A model generated the notes under the pieces. It was not told the origin of the DNA. It saw only the letters and a program-made list of their open reading frames with translations, and did not search any database. The translations under genes and the position numbers were made by a program. A DNA stretch of 64,000 bases, from the NCBI RefSeq assembly GCF_943734655.1, contig NC_071355.1, positions 222,504,527 through 222,568,526 of the forward strand. The letters are read 5' to 3'. Positions 23,601 to 35,600 of this stretch are shown one piece after another; position 1 is the first letter of the stretch, and each line of letters begins with the position of its first letter. Source of the DNA: Sabethes cyaneus. Its lineage: Eukaryota > Arthropoda > Insecta > Diptera > Culicidae.

Positions 23601-26600
23601 GATCTTATAGCGGTTACTTATCAAACCGCAATAAATCTGTTAGAGCTATTCAAATGGTAACACCCTAACCAAACAGTTTTTTTGCTACTATTATGAAGAA
23701 TACCAAAGTTCAACACCAAAATCATTTTTTATGCGAAACCATATTGCCATATTGTAGTATTTTGTTTTAGCTCGCTAACAACAGTTCATCAAAGCAAAGT
23801 GTTTTGCAGAAAGAAAGTTATTATCAATCGGTTTTCCTGTCAGAGGAAGCAACTAAAATGGTTTTGCTAGAAATTGAGTTTAACTAACTGAATAACGCGT
23901 GCAGGGCGCTATATCTCTGCATATTACTGTTGATAGGAGGAAATGTTTATCAACTTAGGGACTATATTGGCACACTTCATTGTGCCTGATTTTTAATTTC
24001 AGATATAATAAATTTAAGTTTGTCACGAGGTTTTCAAGCCATCGTAAATCTCGCATGTGTATAATATTTCTCGATATTAATTTTCAAACTATTGTTCATT
24101 ATGTAGTATCATTACCATTATATTTCATTTATAAAAAAGTTGTATTTTTGATCTTAATTACTGGTAGTACACGAAAATTTCCGAATATCCAGGTAGGTCT
24201 CATACAACTGGTGCTTACAAACTGAGAATCTTTTCGTATGGTAATTTAGCATCGTTTGCTTTCGTGTCTCGCTCATTGCATTTTTCTGACAGCGGTTATT
24301 TTAGAACGCCATTTTGAATTCATTAGAGCACACTTAGCAATGGTGCGTTTACAAACCGGAACTTTTATTGAAATCTTATAAACGTGCATTTTAATCGTAA
24401 AATCGGTTACCTAGGAACATCGCGCGTTATTTCTATCACATGATCATCAAATATCAAAAACTTAATACCTTTTATACAGCTTAAGGAGAAGTCAAAGTCT
24501 TTAAGCAAGTTCTATGATCAAAGGATGCCCAAATGGTATCTCGCGCAGTCAATGTTTAGTTTTTGATGAATTGCCAAATAGACACGTTTGTCTCAGGATA
24601 GCTTTCGTGTACAGCAACAAAGGTCTATCGGTATTTAATAACTGACCGCGCGCGATTTCGAACGAATCGCATATGTTGATAGTACATAACGTCGGGTGCG
24701 GTAAATCGATTTTTCATAGTTTTTTCTTATATCGGTATGTCGGATCTCAACTACCTGTTTCGCAATGGCCACGTAACCAAAAACGACCTCAAACCGTTCG
24801 CGAACTCGAATGACAGTGCCTCGGTGGATCTAGATCAATTCCTTTCTACTAACAACAACTCCTTCCTGTGGCACTTGTGGATGATGCAGAGGATTCCTCG
24901 GTCTCTAGTAGCAGCAAGTGTCGGACTAACATTCCTTTCCCTCCCAAATTGACCTGCATGGGCGTGGCCAGCTTTGCTATTGATCATCATAAAGAATTAG
25001 ATCACCAGAAAATGCACACTGAGAACGATCTGCTACCTCCTAGTCCCAAGCATCATTCTGATGGTTCTTTGTGCAGTCTCAGCTGATCTAGATCAATCGC
25101 GGGCAACTCACGGGCGGTCAAACTATGCTATGCTATGCTAAATTGAGTTTGACTAACTGAATATTTTCAATTTGTTAAAACAACCAGTTTTCGAAAATTG
25201 CAAAATTTCAGTGGCGCGCTGATGATATGGTCAATATGCACGATGAAATTAAATGCGCACATACTGCAAACCATAGAAATTGCTTAAAATTAAATAATTA
25301 TTCTATGGAATATTTTTTCTGGTCCCTATAAACCAATTCGATCAGAATGATCTGTCAGTAAAATTTAAACTTTTCTGATCGCGGATATATTTTCAAGTTG
25401 ACAACTTAGTTAGGTTTTGTCAGAAAAGCGATAAGCGAAAAACTTTTTTAAATTATGGCGATGGCTGTCAAGCAGCGAAAGCTTAACCGGTTTTATTGCT
25501 GCTTTCAGCAGAGCGTGATACGACTACTTGAGCTTATAACCTGATTCTTATAGCGGTTATGAAAACATTCTGAGGAGTGGGCCACTTGGTCAGAAAGCAG
25601 TTTTATAGCGGTCATCAGAAAGTTCTAGTGGAGCTCATAATTTTATTAGCGGTCGGTTTAATGAAAGTGGTCATGAAAACCACTATACGAACGTAATAAA
25701 ACTTGGAATTGTTACTTGGGAAACGAATCCGATGTCTCACCCGCTATCCTGACGCTTGATTTTTAACCATCAAGGGTAGTACGTATCAGCCTAATCAGTT
25801 TTGTTGGAAAACCATGTTCAAGCATGCCACGGCTCGTTTCGTTTAACTGAATCGTACGCCGCCTTGAAGTCTATAAACAAATGATGAGTCTGCAAGTTGA
25901 ATTCCCGAAATTTATCGAGAATCTGTCCAAGGTGAACATTTGGTCCGTCGTGGAGCGTCCCTCTCGAAAACCGCACTAGTATTCGCCAATAAAGCTTTCC
26001 TGCAACGGCCTCAGTCTGAGAAACAGGATGCGAAAGAGAATTTTGTATGCAGAATTGAGGAGAGTAATACCTCGATAATTGCTGCATTCGAGCCGATGGC
26101 CTTTTTGAAAAATGGGCATATGAGACCTTCCAACCAGTCCGTAGGTAATTCCTCCGCAGTCCATACCTTTAGTGTTAGCCTGATGGATTGCACAATACAG
26201 CCGTTCGCTCCCGACTTTCAAAAGTTCGGCGAGGATGCCGTCCTTTCCAGCTGCTTTGCCGTTTTTCAGTTCTCTCGCTGAATGCTATGAAAAAGTGAAC
26301 CAAACTAGGAAGGGCTGCACACCTAAACTTGACATGTGTAGGGACGAGGGAGGGGATTTAATCACAAACGAGCGCAAGGTGGTCGACAGGTGGTAGCAGT
26401 ATTTCGATGAGCACCTCAACGGCGATATAGCAGCAGGAGATGCAATGGAACTTAATCTCGGAGTCCTACAAACGACTACAGCGTGCCAGTTCCCGATGTC
26501 GTAGAAATCTGGCGAGAAATTCGTCAGCTGAAGAATAATAGAGCCGCCAGAAAGGACCGACTCCCGGCAGAGTTCTACAAAAATAGCCAAGAACCGCAAC

Positions 26601-29600
26601 TGCACTTCATTGGATGAAGAGCGTCGTAGTAGAATACGAAACCTGGAAATTAAATAAAAAGAAAACTTGCCATTTTGGTTTTGGTTGTGTTTTTTGTCGA
26701 CTGGATTCACTTGTAACTATTGAAATATTGGCATGGGCAGTCTTCAGAAAATATCAAGACATAGATTTGATCTTTTCCCGACGTTTCGACACTTTGTTGG
26801 TGTCTTTTTCAAGGGGTACCGTGGTAAAATATATTTTTTAATGTTAGTGTTTTAAGTTGCTTACCGTTTTCCGGACAAAGTGACGCGGCTGATCAAAGCT
26901 ACTCTGGAGCGAATGTTGTGCTATGTGCGCGTTTCGGGGACACTCTCGAGTTCTTTCAAATCGCGTAGAAGGTTGCGGTAAGGGGATGGACTGTCCTGTA
27001 TGTTATTCAATATCGCTATTGAAGGTGTGACCCGGCGAGCGGGCATCGAAACGAGAGGAACGATCTTCAACAAGAGTAGCCAACAAGAGTAGTCTAGCCT
27101 TCGCAAACCTCGCTATCATTCCTAGAAACCTTGGGACGGCGGAGGCAATCTACGCCAGACTAAAAACGGAGGCTAGGAGGATAGGGTTACAAGTCAATGC
27201 GTCGAAAACCAAATATATGTTAGGAAAAGGCTCCAGAGAAAGCAACGTTTGCCTCTCACGGACAGTGACTATTGATGGTGATGAACTGGAAATGGTTGAT
27301 GAGTTCGTATATCTGGGATCTCCGGTCACCGCCGACAAAAATACGAGTAAGGAGATCCAACGACACATTCAAGCTGGAAACCAAGCCTACTTTTCCCTCC
27401 GTAAGATGCTTCTATCTGGAAGCATACGCCACCGCACAAAACTGGCAATGTACAAAACGCTAATCAGACCGGTAGTCCTCTACGGATTTCAGACAGTAAC
27501 TTTGCTTATGTAGAGCATACGTGCACTTGCCGTATTTCAACGAAAGGTGTTGCGGACAATTTTTGGCGGAGTACAAACGGAAAGCGGAGAGTGGCGATGG
27601 CGTATGAATCACGATCTACAGGTGAGATTCCCCTCGTACACCTGCCGAAAGTTAGGAGATTACGGTGGGCTGGCCACGTCGCAAGGATGCCAGACGACTG
27701 TGCAGTGAAATCCGTTCTCTTCTAGAACCCCACCGGCACCAGGAATACAGGGGCCCAACGTGCTAGATGGCTTGACCAGGTTAAGGCCGACCTGCGTGTG
27801 TCGAGACGCGCAACAATGGAAAGGAATTCTTTATCGACAGACTTCGCAGCCGGTTATTAGAGTACATGATAACTACGGGGATAGTGCAACGATCCAGTTG
27901 ACCCTAGCAGCATCGCCCAGCAAAAATTCGAACATACGACGACTGGCTTATTAGACCAGCATCGTACCTCGAAGCTAACTGCACGGTTAATAGTACTAGC
28001 GAACTGACATGACGTATAAAGAAAAGTCCTTTAAAAACCATCGTCCTATCACATTTGGCTTGCACACTTGCACCCTCTGCTGTGTATGTTGCGGAGTAAC
28101 TTATATTTATAGGGATTTATACTGCAAGGTTTTTATATTTGTATAATTTTATACTGAAAACTCAAACCAACACCCATGCGCTGTGGTTAGACAATGTTGC
28201 GAAACATGCCCATTTGAAAAATAATTGGTTTTTGCATGGACGATGCAATTATTGCGATTGTCTCGTTTGTTTGTCTGTGGTGTAATTATTACTCGAAACC
28301 GTCCATATTGTTATTGGGAACATTCTTGTTTAAAACCGCGATGTTTGGTGAAAAGCAGTACCTATGTTATGCTTACGTGCGCAACAGCAAAAGAGAATAT
28401 CGAAACCGAGTCTTACAAGGGGTGACTGGTGACAAGTTTTCTACCGCATCAAAGGGTGTACGACACGAAGAATTCTGAAATTCTGAAAAAATCCGTGATG
28501 TCTAAAGTAACAAATATTATTTACATAATCAATATTCGTACGCACTCCTCTCACGTTCTGATAGTATATTGCTTCGATAATAAACAAAAGATTGTCACTA
28601 TTCTAATCCGTGTTCAGTATCATACTTTAGTATTGACATTTCTTTTTGAAATACGTATCATTGAATTAGTGTTGAATTAGAATTAGGGTCTCAGTAAAGA
28701 TTATAAATTTTAATGTAAGTTTTATTTTTCTGACTACAATTACCAACAGGTTAAATTGTTCAGATAATAGAAACTAAAGCAAATCGAATGCAGTTGAATA
28801 TGGCGTTACAATGGTAGATTATACAACGGTGGCGATTCAGACCCTTCCACTCTTTCAAACGTATAGTTTATGTATAGTAAACAACACAAACAGATGTGCT
28901 ATCTGCAATCATCCGCGTTGCATATTAAATTTACGACTAAATTGTTGCACCATTTTCCAGGTAATCCATTTTTTAGAGTGCAAATTAACAAAATAAATCG
29001 AAAAAACTAAACCGATAAATTCGCACGCTGATTTTTGCTTCTTCTAAGTTTTATGTCTACGAGAAGAGTTGGTCCGTAACTTTAAATCATTCTGCAAATC
29101 TCTGCTCGCTGTTCGCAAATGAAGACTAATGTTTGCCGCCAGCAGCACAAAAGTCCAAACCGGAATTTATAACTGTAGTAGCTCTAAATTATACATGCAT
29201 CTCTCTCTCTACTCTACCTCTTTCGCAGAGTCTAAAATCACTGAACCTGGCAGACAACTCGATAGACGAGCTGAACGCCCGGCTGTTCCTGCATTTGGCC
29301 AAGCTCAAGTATCTCGACCTGAGTCGAAATCCCATCGACGATCTACCGCCGGAGGTGTTCAAAGATGTCCAGGTAGGGGAGGATGTAATTGAATTTTCCA
29401 CAATTTCCGCAAACTGTAATTTTTTTTTTGGTATTTATTTTGCTACCACCAGGAATTGAAGGTACTGAAGGTGAGAGGTTGTCACCTGTTGAACGTTAAC
29501 CCGCAGGTTTACAATATGCTGCCACACCTCACGGAGCTAGATTTGGGCCAAAATCAGGTGAGTTTAACTTTGCTCGAACTTTTGAAGCATCCTCAGCACT

Positions 29601-32600
29601 TCAGAAACAGAATAAACAGTTTTCGAATTGATTGAAAATTACCGTTCGATCTACTTAACATGAGCAAAATCCGTAACCGAACGTAAATTCATGTATGTGC
29701 TCGTATGTATAGATGATGGCTGTTAAGCGAAATTGCTCGTCCGGTATGAATTTTTTACACTAACGACATTTTGCTTGCTCTTCTTCCTTTTCCGTCCCTC
29801 CCCACTCACCTCCTCAGTTCACCTACTTGGTGCGCACGGAATTCAAGGACCTGAAGCGACTTCGAATACTGCGTCTCGACGGCAATCAACTGTCTGCCGT
29901 CGTCGATAGACTGTTCGAGTATCAGAAGGGACTCAACTTTCTAGGTAAGTTGAATATCATTTAACGTTTCTGCGTTTTTTTTTTTGCTCGGTTCCTTTTC
30001 TCGTTTCGGTGGTAAATCGGATACAATGAATATTGAATCTTGAAAGAGCGGACACTAACAACGGCTTCCTGTTTGTACGCACGCTATCAGCGTATAGGAA
30101 GAGATGCAAAGCGTAATTGTTCGAAGCATTGTGCTCAAAGGACTTTCAATAAAAAAATTGTATTGCTTATATTGTTTCTATGTGGTTTAATATGAAAGAA
30201 TTTAAAAATGCACAGTATACGAACAAATAAAAATTCACACTGAAATGGGATTTGATGCACTAACAAACAACTGTGGTTCCGATATGTCAACGCGTTCTAA
30301 CCTATCAGCGATTTTTTCCCATCCATAATGTCATCAATGGAAACGGTAAAACGTTATTCAATTTACTCTCTACCATCCTTGCAGATCTCTCCCGGAACCG
30401 ACTGGCAAAAATATCGGAAAAAGCTTTCGAAAATTTATCGAATCTGACATATCTGGACGTATCGTACAATAAATTATCGCGCATCGAACCGGAATGCCTG
30501 GAGCCGGTAACCGGTCTGCAGACGTTCAACATCAGCGGAAACCTGCAGCTGGATCTGATGGAGGTGAATCCAACCTTCCAGGTAATCTATCAAGCAAACA
30601 CCCATATGATGCTTCGAAAGTCCCGGCCCGCGGTGACACCCCGCTTTCAACCGACACACAAATATGTATACACGACTGAGCGAACATGTTCTCTATCTTC
30701 ATATTGCCAGATGATCCCGAATGTCAGCACCCTGGCAATAGCCGATATGGGACCGCTTCCGATGAAACTGTTTGGACCCTTCAAACAGCTGCGGGCGCTC
30801 AACCTGTCCGGCAACCACGTTGACAACAACACACTGCAAATTATTCTCCCGTTGGCGCGTTTACAGGTGAGATCGTTTGGAAATTGAATTTCAGATAATA
30901 GAAAAATAGTGCTCCCGGAAGTTCTCGGGCAAAAACAACCTATCATTACCAGCACAAGCTGCAATACAAATGGCACCAAATTTTACCAAAGCTTTTTATC
31001 AAACTGAATTTCGTTGATTTTTGCTCATTTCGTTCTCCCTTGAGTCGCACACAACGTACCAGTTTCTTTCCTGCCATCAACAGACAATTCGGAAGTAAAA
31101 ATCTATCATTCATGTCCTTACCATTATAACTACGATATATTCGTTTCCGGATTTTACTGTTCAAAAATATTAGACAAAAAAAATATGAATGTACAACCGC
31201 AAACAGCTGGCTGCCGCTGAGCACAGGCGAGCACCACCGGGCGAGTGCAATCCATTTTACCAGGACGCGAGTTTTGTGCTGCTTTTTTTACCTCTCGATG
31301 CCCCCATTCACTAATAGACAACCCATCGTGCATCCATTTCCAATTTGTTCACCTATTGTGTGTGAGTGAGTACGTCGTCGTCCTTGTGGTGCGCTGGAGG
31401 AACCCTATCCTACCAGCCGAACCGGGGGTTGAATATCAGCGCGACATCTTTGTGATGTATCACACGTGGGAATGGAGAAGCGTGGTTTTTCTCCCCGGCT
31501 TTCATCTCTTTTTCTGCCCTACCCAGCTTAATCGGGAGTTGAGCAGAAGAGGGTATGCATTTTATATTATGCAACACAAGAAGGGGGAAAAAGTGACGCA
31601 GTAAATGCTCTCCAGATATTGCTGGCAGCCACCACAGCATTGCATCGCATCGCATCAATGCATTACCAAACCATCCGGCTATGAAAGTGTTCTGTTTCAG
31701 TTCAAGAGCGGAGCAGGTCGCCAGGAAAAAAAGAACAACTGTGTGCTTTCTGGTGGGGAAATTGATCACGAATGAGTTCTAATCCTGACAGTCGGAGTGT
31801 TACAATGTAAGCCATGTGTGAAGAGTAAATTATGTTGGTTGTCACATGACAACTTGCATGAAATAAAAAGTAGCAAGTCACTGACTGATTACGTGACAGC
31901 AATTAGTGTAAATTTAGCATACTGAGTAACAGATAAAAATAGTTTATTTCGAGTGCAGATCTTTGATGAGGATGAAAACCATCGGGAAAACTTACTTTAA
32001 GCAATGTTAGTTCGATTTTACCGTTAAAAACTTGGGCAATTTTGAAAATTATAGTACAAAATAGGCCAAAGTTTCGAGAAATTTTGTACACGGGCATTCT
32101 TTATGGACCTATTCAAAATATTCGCGATTACCAATTTTCCCCAAAAACTTTAGAGAATTTTCTCCGATACGGGTTATTCCACGAAGTGACCGAGAAAAAG
32201 TTCAAAAGTGTAAACGACCTTCTCAGAATAGGACACCACACGAACCGTTGCTTTTCAAGAGATGGGACTTTTCTAGTGTTAGTAAAATTTAAAATATCCC
32301 ACTTATCCATGTTTACCTACCTACAAAACAATCATTAATCACACTTTATTTGTGGTACAGTTAATCTGTTATGCTTAATTTTCTTAACTTCTGCCTAATT
32401 TTGATCAAAAACAAACTTTTCCTATACCTCTCAATAGCATCTTACTACCATTCTTCCGTGAGCCCGGAAAAGTGATTTTGATATCGTACGAGAGCCGGGA
32501 GCTGAATATGTTTGCGTCATTTCAATTCGAAGAACAACATGAACGCATTTATCACGTGATGTGAAAAACAATGTTTATCAACCTTTCACTGGTTAAGGTG

Positions 32601-35600
32601 TCAAACATTAAGTTGCGATTCCGATTAGCGATAGATATAAAAGAAACTGAGATGCATGAGAGAGTACCGTCGATTCGGGTGAAATTGATCACCTTGGACC
32701 AACGAGTAAAAAACTCTTTATTCTACGTTTATACTGATTCATAAAGCTGAATATGCACCCATCCATATAAAGATTGAGTTACAGGTCAAAGTCACTTGGC
32801 TTTCAGCAAGATTGATCTTGTAAATGGCTTGATTTTTTAAAATTTACTATTTTGTTCGAATCGCAATTTTCAACATGCCCGATAAAACTCCTTGCTGTTA
32901 ACACAAATTTCGTTGCAGAAGGAAATTTTGATAGAACTAATTCGATTCTCTAATTATCTGGCTGTGCTTTGATAATTTCCATGAATAAAATTATGCGACA
33001 GAAATTGTTTGATTTGACCTTTTACGAAATAAAACGATTGATAACATCATGAACTGAGGCAACATAGATTTCTAGATCGCTATGGGTGCGAAATGGAGCT
33101 GCCACCTGCGAAAGTTTATTCTTTCTGTGAAGCAGAATGGAGATTTATAAAAGGGTGCAAAAGACAGACAATACTTCGCGCAAATTTTACAAACGCTCCA
33201 TATGGCAGTTGCATGAGAGTGCAAGAGATCGGTTTGTGCTTACATAGCGAAATGCAACTACACATTCAAAGAGACAGTCAAGCTCCCGTATATGAGGAGA
33301 ATTAAATTATTTGTTTCACTAGATTGGTGAAGATTGTATACGAAAATCGTACATTTACACATATATACAGCAATGTTTAAACAAAAACAAACGATTACAA
33401 TGCTAAAATTGGCTTAATATCTTTTCTATCGTTCATATTTATTTAGCAGATGCATCAACCATGCTAATGTAGAGCTGACTGTTTGATTTTTGTGCTAGTT
33501 GCTGTACGCGATATTGTTGCCTACATACAGGCAATATCTCGATTACGCCACATTTTATACTGCATGTTAGGTTATTGCTGTCAGAGCGTATGGTTTAATA
33601 GCAATATCGTCTTGATTTCTACGTGATCAATTTCACCCGTTATTTGTAAATTTTCAATTTCACGATTACATTAAGTTTTATCTAAAATAAAACTATTTAT
33701 ATAAGATATAGATGATACTGTCGTGTAGCCAGCACTACAGTACTTATTTTAAAATTGAATCATCTTCCTAAATATGTTTCTATTCAAAGATATTTAAAAA
33801 ATACTCGAAAAAGTGATCAATTTCACCCGAATTCACGGTACTGTTGCTGCGCTGAGTAAATTTATTGTCGCGCAAAATTGGACTGGTTTCAATATGTACA
33901 ATATGCGTTACAAAGTAACGACATCTGTTGTATTCAAGAGGGAAACGATAGTTTCAAGCGTACTCTCGCGCATGGCGCCTGATGAAACACTAGCGCTAAC
34001 TTCTGTTCTTTATTATCAGAAACTAGGGGTGGTGTCCTATTGCATTTTCAAATTTCATTATAGGTCAAAAAGTAAAAATCCCAAATTTGATACCGGTTGG
34101 ACCTCCCATCGATCACTTTAATTCAATGGGACCAACCCCTTTTTAAAACCCTGAATTAATCCACCAAGCAGTATGACCTAGCCTTTTTACTGTACTTACT
34201 TCTTACTTCTACCAGCATAGCGCGTATCAAGAATTGTGTGGGTATCAAGAATTCCTCTCCACTGTACTCCGTCCTAGGTTATTGGTCGCCAATTCGTCGA
34301 GCGTCTCGACACTCGCAAGTCGGCTTCAACCTGGTCGAGCATTCTAGCATGTTAGGACCATCTATCGTTTTGTACTCCGCTAAAAATAGATCGCAATATC
34401 ATTCATTCAAATACGGCAAGTGCACACATGTCTTCCGTAAGCGTCAAGTGAAGTCCGTAGAGGACTACCGGTCTGATTGGCGTTTTGCACATCGTCAGCT
34501 TTGAGCGGTGGCGTATGCTTCTTGATCGAAGCATCTTGCAAAGGGATAAGTAGGCTCGATTTCGTTGGATCCAGTAGGCGTCGATGAATCTCCTTACTCG
34601 TATTATTGTCGGCGGTGACCAGGCATCCTAACTATACGATCTAATCAACCACTTCCAGTTCATCGCCGTCAATAGTCACTGTCCGTAGAGGCCCAGTAAA
34701 CATTTTCATATGCATATCAGAGCAATAAATGAGTTATATGTACTTATATATACCCTGAAAAATCGTATCTGATGCACAAAACAAGCATATGCGTACTAAT
34801 TTGGAGGCCATATACGTACTTCAAAATATACGTTAACAATTCAACTTTGTATGTCTTTGTATGCGATAAGATCCGACTCAAAGCGATTAGTTTTATAATG
34901 CTATACAATTCTATACTGGAAGCCGTAAATTAATCACTTGGTATCGTCCAATACGACAAAATATAAACTTTTGTGCATCTCATTAGGCTATATTTACGAT
35001 CCTAAATTTATTATAAATCAATAACGATAATTTTCGTACATTGATATACGAGTTGGTGTTTGCTGGGGGGCGAATTCTTGGACATTTTTATAGAGTTCTA
35101 TTGGGAGTCAGTCCTTTTCGATGGCTCTATTATTTTTTAGCTAACCGAATTCTCGCCGGATCTCTTAGACATCAAGAGCCGGCATGCTGATATCGTTTGT
35201 AGGCATTTCTAGGTAAATTTCCGTTCCGTATTTTTCTGTTTTATCGCCATTGGGATGCGCATCGAAGTACTGCTTCCACCTTGTCGACCATCTGGCGTTC
35301 GTTTGCGATCAGGTTGCCCTCCTTACTTACTTACTTACTTACTTTAGATACTTGTTCGATGACAATCCGTTTATCGAATCCGTAGCGAATTCAGGAGCCG
35401 TCTCCAGGTTTCTCGATCTTGGACTGCCGCTCTGCAATCACCCATAACACACGCTGCTCTAGCATCCTCGTCAATACCGCCTACCGGGTCCGCGGTATGC
35501 CTCGAAGTCGTCGACCTCTGTCGGGTTCTCTACACAATATTGTATTTTACAGCTTGCCGTGTTTTAGTCGCCTCACAATATCCGCATCTTTGTGGACTTG

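Noticed and set aside
31245..31604. 119-codon frame in intron 7
   Set aside because: No domain, an opposed frame of equal size, and no transcript evidence; likely chance.
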